Source of the DNA: JAFDVL01 sp043736395
GTDB taxonomy: Bacteria; Acidobacteriota; Blastocatellia; RBC074
Assembly (NCBI GenBank): GCA_043736395.1
Contig: JAYTCQ010000432.1
Coordinates: forward strand, 1-19,363
DNA length: 19,363 nucleotides
Direction: 5' to 3'
In this document: positions 12,676 through 19,363 of the stretch, one piece after another
Numbering within the stretch: position 1 is the first letter of the stretch
How the letters are laid out: every line of letters begins with the position of its first letter
The notes under the pieces: model-generated
Databases searched by the model: none
The model's input: only the letters and a program-made list of their open reading frames with translations
Told to the model about the DNA's origin: nothing
Translations under genes and position numbers: made by a program

Positions 12676-15600
12676 ATGTCCATACGATTATCAACTAGGG
12701 CGCTCTTGAGCGTCCTTTTTCTTTTTCTCGCGCTCAGCGTTAACCTCTCAGCGCAAGGCGTAAAATCATTCGTTACGGTAGATGCTGCACGTTATCAACC
12801 GGCAGTTTCACCTGACAGTATCGTCGCGGGATTCAGTACGCAACTAACTGCGACTGAAAGTCTGGCGACGCAGGATGTAGATGCCGTGACGCCAGGCATT
12901 CAACTGCCTACCTCTTTGGGTGGATTGCGCGTATTAGTCAATAATCGCGCAGCAGAATTACTTTATGTCGGACCAAATCAGATAAATTATATCGTTCCTT
13001 CGCAAACCGAACTTGACGCGCCTGCTACTGTTGTCGTCACGGATGATCTTGGCAACACGGTTGCGCAAGGGTCATTAGCGATGGCGTCACAGAGCCTGAG
13101 CCTGTTTACGTTTAATCAATCCGGCACAGGTGTGGCAGCCGCGCTGGTGACTGCGGATGGCGTTGCTTATTCACCAATCGTCAATGGTGACGGTTCTCTG
13201 AACACAGTTCCACCGGGACAATATCTCGTATTATTCGGGACAGGCATTCGCGAAGGTCAGGATATTAGAGCGCAAATCGGAGGTGTTGATGCCTCGGTTG
13301 AATATTCAGGTTCACAACAATTTTTTGTCGGTCTCGATCAAATCAATCTGCGCGTTCCTCAATCATTAACCGGACAGGGGTTATTGGAAGTCGTCATCTC
13401 GGATGGTTCGACGACCAGCAATTCTGTTTTGATTAATGTTGGCGGTAATCCTGAAGCTCCGGCAGGCGCACCTGTTATCACCAGCATTGGCGCAACTGAA
13501 GCTGCTGCCGGACAAATCATTACGCTCAGCGGAACAAATTTCGCCTCATCTGTGGGTGCTGCTTCCGTGCGGATTGGTTCATCGAATGGGCAGGTTCTCG
13601 CGGTTTCTCCAACGTCTATGAGTTTCGTGCTTCCTTATGGAGTAGCATCAGGCAAAATCGTCGCGGGGAATACGATTGGAGAACGTCAGAGCGATTCCGC
13701 TTTGACAATTCAAACGTCAGTTTCAGGTTCAGTCCTGAACAGTTCCGATGCGCCTGTTGCTGGGATGTCGGTTGCCGTAGTCGGAACCAGTATTAGCACT
13801 GTGACCGACTCCGCAGGCCGATTTTTATTGGTCGGAGTTCCACGCGGGACAGTTGAATTAAATTTTGATACCAGTAATTTTCCAGCCAATTTAGGCTTAC
13901 CGAATATGAGCTATAGCACGGTCGTCAGTGACGGTCGTGACAACGAACTTGGTTATGCCGTTTACCTGCCGGGTGGAGCTGGTACTTATGCTTTTGCGGC
14001 AAGTCCCGGTTCGGGGAATCAACTTGAAGTTGATCCGGCTCCGGTTGTGTTGATGAATGATGGTGTTCAGTTGACCGTGCCTTCCACGTTCACTTTCCCG
14101 GATGGGCAAACTGCCGGGAAATTGGGCGTTCTGCGCTTGCCCTTGGATGGTCGCTTACCCGCCGCTCTCCCGTCAGGAATTTTCCCGATAGGTGCGGCAT
14201 TGATTACACCAATGGGGACGATTTTCGGCAATAAAGAAGGTGGTTTGGCGACGTTGAGTTTTCCAAATACGGAAAATCTTCCGGCGGGAACCAGCGTAGA
14301 TTTATTTGCATACCGCCCGAAAGTCGCGCCTTCTGCCTTCGTCAAAAAAGGGCAGGCAGTCGTTAGCTCTGACGGCAAAACTATCGTTGCTGCCGGATTA
14401 ATTGACGTGGCGACGGTTTGGTTTATCGCGCTTCCGGCAGATCAGGCTCCGATCACGACGGTGGTGGGAACAGTGGTGGACAGCGGCGACAAGCCGGCGA
14501 CGAAAGCTCGTGTTTTCGTACGCGGACGTTCAGGCGTGACCGACAAAGAAGGTAAATTTGAAATCAAAGGTGTCCGCGTCAACGCAGGTGAAAATCTGAA
14601 AGTCGAAGTGTTGTATTTCACTCCGTCGGGCGCGCCGTTGAAAGCCACGAAATCAGTTGTAGGCGTCGTTCAGGGCATAACGAATGCAGGTACGATTCAG
14701 CTTCCGGCGGCTCCACCGCTGACGTTGTTAATTCGCCCGATGGAAGTCAGAACCACACCAGATGTCATGGTCGAATTGAAGGTTGTTCTTTCGCGTGTGC
14801 TGACTGCGCCTACGACCATTAATTTGACGAACGGCGAAGGTGTTACGTTAGATATTTCTCCCGCGAGCGTCACGATTGAAGCCGGGAAAACTGAAGGCGT
14901 ATTCAAAGTGAAGAGCAGCGTTTCAGGCAAAGGTACTGTCATTGCGAAGCTGGCTGCAACAGTAGACAACGCGACACCCGAGAACACTCGCAACGGTCAG
15001 GCAACGGTGTATATCATTGCTCCTGCGCCAGTTCTGAGTGCCATTAACCCGGTGTCTGGCGCACCTGGTTCGATATTTAATTTGAATGGTTCAGGCTTGA
15101 ACGTAGAGGCTCTTAAAAATGCTGTCTTCTTTCAACAGGGAGATCGAATTGTTCCGGTTGATCCCAGAACTTTGAAAATCACCAATCCGACTGTTGCTTC
15201 ACCTGAAGCAGGAATTAATTTATCGGGTGCAGTGCCAGGCTTAAAACCGGGGGAAGCGTTGGTCTTCGTTTCGTTGTTGAGCGGCGGAGTACCGAGCGCA
15301 CCATCGAATAAATTGAAGTTTATGGTGACAGTGCCAGCCGCACCGCAGTTAGCTTCAATCAATCCAACTTCGGCATTGCCGGGAGCGGCGTTCTATCTCA
15401 CGGGTTCAGGGTTCTCACTGGATCCAAAACAGAATGGGATTTTCTTCAAAATCGGAGACAAAATTTTCCCCGCTAATCCTGAATTTTTGAAAGTCGTCAC
15501 TACGCCTAATGCTCCGGCAGGTTCGTTGATCGTCATAGGCATCGTGCCGCGTATGATGGCGGGTGAGGCAGAAGTGTTTGCCATTACTTATCAAAACGGC

Positions 15601-16545
15601 GCGCCGAGTGAAAAATCAAATCTTCTCAAATTCAAAGTGCTGGCTCCGACCGCTCCAGTATTGACTGCGATTGATCCGAAGCAGGGGCAATCCGGTTCAA
15701 TCTTTACCATTACCGGTAGCGGCTTTGACCCTGAAGTAAAACGGAATTTCGTTTTCTTCAAACAGGGCGAGCGTTTTATTCAGCTTGATCCGGCGTCAAT
15801 CAAATCAGACGGTAAGACTTTTATTTCGGGTGCAGTTCCCAAAATCCTCACTGGAGATTACGAAGTTTTTGTCCTCACGAATCTTGAAAGCGCAGTCGGC
15901 TTGAATGGCTTGCCGCCAGGCACGCCATCAAACAAATTGCCCTTCAAAATTGTGCCACCACCTGCGGCTGTAGTGGCTTCCATTACTCCTGCTGAGGGTT
16001 TACCCGGCGCAGCATTCGTACTGAAAGGTGCAGGCTTTGAAACTGATTCCGGTCGAAATCGCGTCATCTTCAAACAGGGCGATAGATTTCTGATGGTAGA
16101 TCAGCGTACAGTCAAATCTGACGCAACAACTGTTTCTTCCTTCGTGCCTGAATTACCCGCCGGAGATTATGAAGTGATTGTGCTGACACAACCTGAAGTA
16201 GCTGCGCTCAACGGATTGCCTCCCGGTGTTCCTTCCAATGCGATGAAATTTACGGTGCTTCCGGTTCCTGTTCCTATCCTTGAAACGATCTCCCCCACCG
16301 AAATTATTCAAGGCGGAGCGTTCATGCTGACAGGTAAGCATTTGAACAAAAACTTTGTCGTAGTCTTCAAGCAGGGCGATAAGCAATTCATTGTGCCAAC
16401 CCTTTTGTTGAAGCTGGAAAACGGAGTGTTGTCAGGAACGATTCCGAATGATTTATTGCCAGGTGCGGCAGAAGTCTTTCAGGCGCAAAGCAGCACAGGT
16501 CCGTTCTCGAACAAACTCCCCTTCACGGTGAAAGCGAAACCGTAA
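12676..16545 (+). CDS. Large exported TIGR03437/TIG-repeat protein
   Basis: This 1289-residue protein has a Sec signal peptide (about 1-26: basic MSIRLSTR, hydrophobic ALLSVLFLFLALSV, cleavage near LSA-QG). Domains in order: a TIGR03437-type 'Solibacter' domain (about 30-255; ELLYVGPNQINYIVPSQ, VLFGTGIREG, GLDQINLRVP), a TIG/IPT domain (265-347), a carboxypeptidase-regulatory-like domain (350-425), a second such domain (598-670; VVGTVVDSGDKPATKARVFV), a Calx-beta-like region (685-770), then five TIG-like repeats starting near 783, 888, 992, 1096 and 1198. Each repeat carries a variant of [VI]xFKQGD[RK] (VFFQQGDR, IFFKIGDK, VFFKQGER, VIFKQGDR, VVFKQGDK). There are no catalytic motifs, transmembrane anchor or LPXTG, so it is probably secreted or outer-surface and adhesive or scaffold-like. 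No clear SD precedes ATG 12676. The gene ends at an intrinsic terminator. Confidence 0.88.
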   Translation: MSIRLSTRALLSVLFLFLALSVNLSAQGVKSFVTVDAARYQPAVSPDSIVAGFSTQLTATESLATQDVDAVTPGIQLPTSLGGLRVLVNNRAAELLYVGPNQINYIVPSQTELDAPATVVVTDDLGNTVAQGSLAMASQSLSLFTFNQSGTGVAAALVTADGVAYSPIVNGDGSLNTVPPGQYLVLFGTGIREGQDIRAQIGGVDASVEYSGSQQFFVGLDQINLRVPQSLTGQGLLEVVISDGSTTSNSVLINVGGNPEAPAGAPVITSIGATEAAAGQIITLSGTNFASSVGAASVRIGSSNGQVLAVSPTSMSFVLPYGVASGKIVAGNTIGERQSDSALTIQTSVSGSVLNSSDAPVAGMSVAVVGTSISTVTDSAGRFLLVGVPRGTVELNFDTSNFPANLGLPNMSYSTVVSDGRDNELGYAVYLPGGAGTYAFAASPGSGNQLEVDPAPVVLMNDGVQLTVPSTFTFPDGQTAGKLGVLRLPLDGRLPAALPSGIFPIGAALITPMGTIFGNKEGGLATLSFPNTENLPAGTSVDLFAYRPKVAPSAFVKKGQAVVSSDGKTIVAAGLIDVATVWFIALPADQAPITTVVGTVVDSGDKPATKARVFVRGRSGVTDKEGKFEIKGVRVNAGENLKVEVLYFTPSGAPLKATKSVVGVVQGITNAGTIQLPAAPPLTLLIRPMEVRTTPDVMVELKVVLSRVLTAPTTINLTNGEGVTLDISPASVTIEAGKTEGVFKVKSSVSGKGTVIAKLAATVDNATPENTRNGQATVYIIAPAPVLSAINPVSGAPGSIFNLNGSGLNVEALKNAVFFQQGDRIVPVDPRTLKITNPTVASPEAGINLSGAVPGLKPGEALVFVSLLSGGVPSAPSNKLKFMVTVPAAPQLASINPTSALPGAAFYLTGSGFSLDPKQNGIFFKIGDKIFPANPEFLKVVTTPNAPAGSLIVIGIVPRMMAGEAEVFAITYQNGAPSEKSNLLKFKVLAPTAPVLTAIDPKQGQSGSIFTITGSGFDPEVKRNFVFFKQGERFIQLDPASIKSDGKTFISGAVPKILTGDYEVFVLTNLESAVGLNGLPPGTPSNKLPFKIVPPPAAVVASITPAEGLPGAAFVLKGAGFETDSGRNRVIFKQGDRFLMVDQRTVKSDATTVSSFVPELPAGDYEVIVLTQPEVAALNGLPPGVPSNAMKFTVLPVPVPILETISPTEIIQGGAFMLTGKHLNKNFVVVFKQGDKQFIVPTLLLKLENGVLSGTIPNDLLPGAAEVFQAQSSTGPFSNKLPFTVKAKP

Positions 16546-16580
16546 ATTAAATTTCTTTCTTCCTCCTGTTTGGAATTTAT

Positions 16581-16611
16581 GCCGCTTGATTTAGGTCAGG
16601 CGGCTTTTTTT
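16581..16611 (+). terminator. Rho-independent terminator
   Basis: GCCGCTTGA (16581-16589) pairs with TCAGGCGGC (16596-16604), nine pairs with one G-U, around a 6-nt loop. Seven T follow (16605-16611). It lies 36 bases after the stop codon of the exported TIG-repeat protein. Confidence 0.9.
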
Positions 16612-16654
16612 ATTGGTAGTATTTATGGTAAGACTTAGGTAAGGAATATTGTTG

Positions 16655-17671
16655 ATGACTAATAAAGAAAACTTCCAAACGCAAAACCCGAACGCTTATT
16701 TTCTGACGGACGACGATTTACCAGAACTGACGAAATACCTGCAAACACAGGATTGGATCGCACCAACCGAACAGGTACGTCGCGCCGCCAAAGCCGGAGC
16801 AGGCAACATGAATTTCACGCTCAGGGTCACCACGAGTGAGCGTTCATTGATTCTCAAACAAGCGCGTCCGTGGGTAGAAAAATATCCGCAGATCGCTGCG
16901 CCGTGGGATCGTGCGCTGATCGAAGGAAGGTTTTATGAAGTCATCGCAGCGGCTTCGGCAGTGGCGACCGGGATGCCAAAACTCATTGGGGTGGATAAAA
17001 TTTCAAGACTCATCGCACTGGAAGACTTAGGCGAAGCGCTTGATTTTACTTACTTGTATCGCGGCGATGATTTGTCGCAACCTGAACTTGAAGAGCTGAT
17101 GAAATGGCTCTCGCACCTGCACCGTTTATTTACGGCGTCGGAATTCATGGAGGAATTTGCGAATCGCGAAATGCGTGAATTGAATCATCAACATATTTTC
17201 GAGCTTCCTTTGCTCCCCGAAAATGGGCTTGATCTTGATGCCATTACACCGGGCCTTGGCGCCGTAGCGAGTTTTCTGAAATCCGATGTGGAATATGTTG
17301 AAGCCGTTCGTGAGCTGGGCGCGTTATATCTGACCGATGGCGAGACGTTATTGCATGGCGATTTCTTTCCGGGCAGTTGGCTGAAGACAGCGGCAGGAGT
17401 CCGCGTCATTGATCCTGAATTTTGTTTTTTTGGTTCGCGGGAATTTGATCTGGGCGTGATGATGGCGCATTTACATCTGGCGAACCAAAACGAGAAGCTC
17501 ATTAAATTTGCGCTCCAATGCTATACTCAATCCTTTGATGAAAAATTGATGTGGAAGTTCGCAGGCGTCGAAATCATGCGCCGTCTGATCGGAGTTGCGC
17601 AGTTACCGTTACAATATGGTTTGCTGGAAAAAACGAGATTGTTAGAGCTTTCCCATACGTTATTGATGTGA
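16655..17671 (+). CDS. Methylthioribose-kinase-like sugar kinase (APH fold)
   Basis: This protein is 338 residues from ATG 16655. It belongs to the aminoglycoside-phosphotransferase/choline-kinase fold. The details are MtnK-like: KAGAGNMNFTLRV as nucleotide loop, RSLILKQARPWVEKYP with Lys68, LLHGDFFPGSWL (catalytic Asp236; MtnK has HGDLHTGS) and VIDPEFCFFGSREFDLG. MtnK phosphorylates 5-methylthioribose in methionine salvage; this protein is shorter than typical MtnK (about 400 residues), so the substrate may be another ribose-like sugar. AAGGA (16641-16645) is nine bases before ATG 16655; two TTG codons at 16649 and 16652 are less well spaced. The gene follows the terminator and lies 12 bases before the nucleoside hydrolase gene, so the two probably form an operon, consistent with handling sugars released from nucleosides. 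Confidence 0.82.
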   Translation: MTNKENFQTQNPNAYFLTDDDLPELTKYLQTQDWIAPTEQVRRAAKAGAGNMNFTLRVTTSERSLILKQARPWVEKYPQIAAPWDRALIEGRFYEVIAAASAVATGMPKLIGVDKISRLIALEDLGEALDFTYLYRGDDLSQPELEELMKWLSHLHRLFTASEFMEEFANREMRELNHQHIFELPLLPENGLDLDAITPGLGAVASFLKSDVEYVEAVRELGALYLTDGETLLHGDFFPGSWLKTAAGVRVIDPEFCFFGSREFDLGVMMAHLHLANQNEKLIKFALQCYTQSFDEKLMWKFAGVEIMRRLIGVAQLPLQYGLLEKTRLLELSHTLLM

Positions 17672-17683
17672 AATAAAATTTCT

Positions 17684-18658
17684 ATGAAGTATGTTGCTAC
17701 CTTGATTTTATTGATGTTTTTTCCTGTTGCTTCGGCATCAGCAAAACCAAAAATTGTATGGATTGATACCGATCCTTCGCTTCAGCTTGGCGGTCACGAA
17801 GTAGATGACGGCTTTGCTTTGTTACAAGCATTTCATTCGCCGGAGCTGAGAATTCGTGGTGTCAGTGTAGTGTTTGGCAACGCTCCGTATGAGCAAGCAT
17901 GGCCGATGGGGCAGGAAATTGTCCGTCGCTTTGCACCCGAAGATTTAAAGATTTTTTCCGGCGCAGCCAAAGCCAGTCAGCTTGGCGAAGAGACCGACGC
18001 CGTCCGTGCTATGACGGCTGCGTTGCAAAAAGAAAAGCTGACAATTCTTGCGCTCGGCCCGGTCACAAATGTAGCTTCGCTGCTCAAACTTCATCCTGAA
18101 CTCAGTAAAAATATTGTAGAAATTATTGTCGTTGCCGGACGCCGCCCCGGTCAGCGTTTTATCGCCAAGCCGGAACAAACTCGACCTTTTCGTGATTTCA
18201 ATTTTGAATTGGATGCGCCTGCTTTTCAGGTCTTGCTTGATTCATCGGTTCCATTGGTTCTTGCTCCGTGGGAAGTCTCATCAAAAGTCTGGTTGCGCGA
18301 AGCTGAGTTGCAACGTCTGGCAAATGGCACGGAAGCGACAAAATTTTTATTCGCTCCGGCTACTGATTGGTTGAAAAAATGGCGGAATGATTTGGGATTG
18401 GACGGTTTTAATCCATTCGATACGTTGGCGGTCGGGTATTTGACTTCGCCAAAGTTGATTCAATCTGAAGAATTATTCGCGGAAATAAAAGTACTTGCAG
18501 ATGATGTGAATACAAAACCATTGGCGAATGGGAAGCTCGCAGAGAAGCCGTATTTATTGGCTGGAAAAGCGATCACTTCAAAACGGCGGGTCAAATATTG
18601 TTACGGAGTTTCGGCGAAATTTACGGAAGATTTGATGAAACGTTTGTTGAAGAATTAA
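17684..18658 (+). CDS. Exported nucleoside hydrolase
   Basis: This 324-residue protein has a signal peptide (about 1-20, ATLILLMFFPVASASA). It is an inosine-uridine-type N-ribohydrolase, splitting a nucleoside to base and ribose, and is likely periplasmic. Calcium-site aspartates are Asp28 and Asp30 (IDTDPS) and Asp41-Asp42 (GGHEVDDGFAL). The usual DTDxGxDD motif is split by an insertion of about seven residues here. ILALGPVTNVASLL (121-134) is the family's GPLTN motif, DFNFELDAPAF (171-181) the substrate-loop region, and NPFDTLAV supplies the late active-site Asp. No SD is visible before ATG 17684, 12 bases after the sugar-kinase stop, so coupling is likely. Together with the kinase it suggests purine/pyrimidine nucleoside or methylthioadenosine scavenging. 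Confidence 0.87.
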   Translation: MKYVATLILLMFFPVASASAKPKIVWIDTDPSLQLGGHEVDDGFALLQAFHSPELRIRGVSVVFGNAPYEQAWPMGQEIVRRFAPEDLKIFSGAAKASQLGEETDAVRAMTAALQKEKLTILALGPVTNVASLLKLHPELSKNIVEIIVVAGRRPGQRFIAKPEQTRPFRDFNFELDAPAFQVLLDSSVPLVLAPWEVSSKVWLREAELQRLANGTEATKFLFAPATDWLKKWRNDLGLDGFNPFDTLAVGYLTSPKLIQSEELFAEIKVLADDVNTKPLANGKLAEKPYLLAGKAITSKRRVKYCYGVSAKFTEDLMKRLLKN

Positions 18659-18661
18659 TCG

Positions 18662-18773
18662 GGAATAGACCGCAGATAAGGCGGATTTTGCGGATTTACG
18701 CCGATCTGAATTGATTGTGATTCAGACCCGCGAAAACCAGCCTGATCCGCAAAATCCGTGGTCTATTCCTGAA
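18662..18773. repeat. MITE-like inverted-repeat element, copy 2
   Basis: The left arm 18662-18710 and right arm 18721-18769 are imperfect reverse complements (shared outer GGAATAGACC / GGTCTATTCC and inner GATCTGAA / TTCAGACC), with GCGGATTTTGCGGAT words inside and a 10-nt centre. It matches the outer ends of the element at 5087-5313 but lacks the CACGGAG-rich inner part. It fills nearly the whole gap between the nucleoside hydrolase and the next gene. Confidence 0.75.
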
Positions 18774-18781
18774 ATTTATTT

Positions 18782-19363
18782 ATGCTACGACTGACTGAAA
18801 TAAAGCTCCCGCTGGATCATCCTGAAGAGGCGATTCAAGCAGCGATTCTGAAAAAGCTGAATCTTTCAGTGGAAGAATTGCTGAGCTTTTCGATTTATAA
18901 ACGCAGCTACGATGCGCGAAAAAAATCTGCGATTTTGTTGGTTTATATTTTAGATGTCGAAACGTCACGCGAAGAAACACTGCTGAAAATTTTCAAAAAT
19001 GATCCGCATGTTTTGGTCACGCCGGACACGACTTACCAGATGGTAGCGCAGGCTCCAAAAGATTTTCCGCTTCGTCCAATTGTCATTGGTACAGGCCCTT
19101 GTGGTTTATTTGCAGGGCTGATGCTGGCACAGATGGGATTTCGACCCATCATTTTTGAGCGCGGAAAATCAGTTCGTGAACGCACCGTAGACACGTTTGG
19201 ATTCTGGCGCGAAGGCGGATTAAATCCCGAATCCAATGCGCAATTTGGCGAAGGCGGCGCGGGTACATTTTCCGACGGTAAGCTGTATTCGCAAGTCAAA
19301 GATTCAAAATATCTCGGCAGAAAAGTTTTGACGGAACTCGTTATCGCCGGAGCTTCACCGGAA
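18782..19363 (+). CDS. FAD-dependent protein of COG2509 type, 5' part
   Basis: An open frame of 194 codons runs off the window end with no stop. The N-terminus MLRLTEIKLPLDHPEEAIQA, with KKLNLSVEELLSFSIYKRSY, is the characteristic small N-terminal domain of the uncharacterised FAD-dependent dehydrogenase family COG2509. It is followed by the dinucleotide-binding PIVIGTGPCGLFAG (GxGxxG at residues 103-108), an FERG segment ending the Rossmann beta-2 strand, and ESNAQFGEGGAGTFSDGKL (151-169), a family signature that contacts FAD. Full-length members are about 500-550 residues, so roughly two thirds lie beyond the window. The substrate is unknown. No SD precedes ATG 18782; the leader is made of the end of the repeat element, which begins 120 bases upstream. 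Confidence 0.88.
   Translation, partial: MLRLTEIKLPLDHPEEAIQAAILKKLNLSVEELLSFSIYKRSYDARKKSAILLVYILDVETSREETLLKIFKNDPHVLVTPDTTYQMVAQAPKDFPLRPIVIGTGPCGLFAGLMLAQMGFRPIIFERGKSVRERTVDTFGFWREGGLNPESNAQFGEGGAGTFSDGKLYSQVKDSKYLGRKVLTELVIAGASPE

Noticed and set aside
13897..14378. Antisense ORFs within the exported protein gene
   Set aside because: They are shadows of a long coding frame with a signal peptide and clear domains; no SD or family features.

Overview
The window looks like a chromosomal stretch from an Acidobacteriota genome. Class Blastocatellia is my best guess. The grounds are a very large secreted protein with a TIGR03437-type ('Solibacter') domain and TIG repeats, a giant Ser/Thr kinase with FlgO/TolB-like and TPR modules, a base composition that looks moderate rather than high in GC, and dense palindromic intergenic repeats. 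This is a judgement from protein architecture, because no rRNA or other phylogenetic marker is present. I see no tRNA, rRNA, CRISPR array, transposase or phage structural gene.

Left part (1-3750). An XRE-family regulator (203-631, minus) is divergent from a Rad52/Rad22-like single-strand annealing protein (824-1627, plus). The Rad52-like gene is closely followed by two VOC (glyoxalase-fold) genes, then by two genes I cannot name: a protein with an HTH-like segment (2596-3078) and a Cys-rich protein with a charged Pro/Lys linker (3199-3747). The XRE/Rad52 spacer carries repeated and palindromic words overlapping a plausible promoter. The spacers before the two unnamed genes carry strong hairpins right next to the start signals. 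This is the part most likely to hold an undescribed functional unit, perhaps an XRE-controlled DNA-repair or stress cassette.

Middle part (3838-12269). Two membrane-protein genes lie on the minus strand (an unknown multi-pass protein and a YdcZ-type DMT transporter). They are followed by a roughly 220-bp inverted-repeat element. Then come a solitary purS, a glcD-type FAD-linked oxidase, a 1339-residue Ser/Thr kinase and a DUF1016/YhcG-type PDDEXK nuclease. The kinase looks like two FlgO-TPR effector halves joined around one transmembrane helix, and palindromic repeats are written into its activation loop and its inter-module linker.

Right part (12270-19363). A 400-bp leader with candidate RNA structure precedes a 1289-residue exported protein (TIGR03437 domain, TIG and carboxypeptidase-regulatory-like domains, then five about 103-residue TIG repeats sharing an FKQGD-like motif). 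This gene ends at a clear intrinsic terminator. Next are a methylthioribose-kinase-like sugar kinase and an exported nucleoside hydrolase, a plausible nucleoside-salvage pair. A second copy of the inverted-repeat element follows, and then the 5' part of a COG2509-type FAD-dependent protein that runs off the window.
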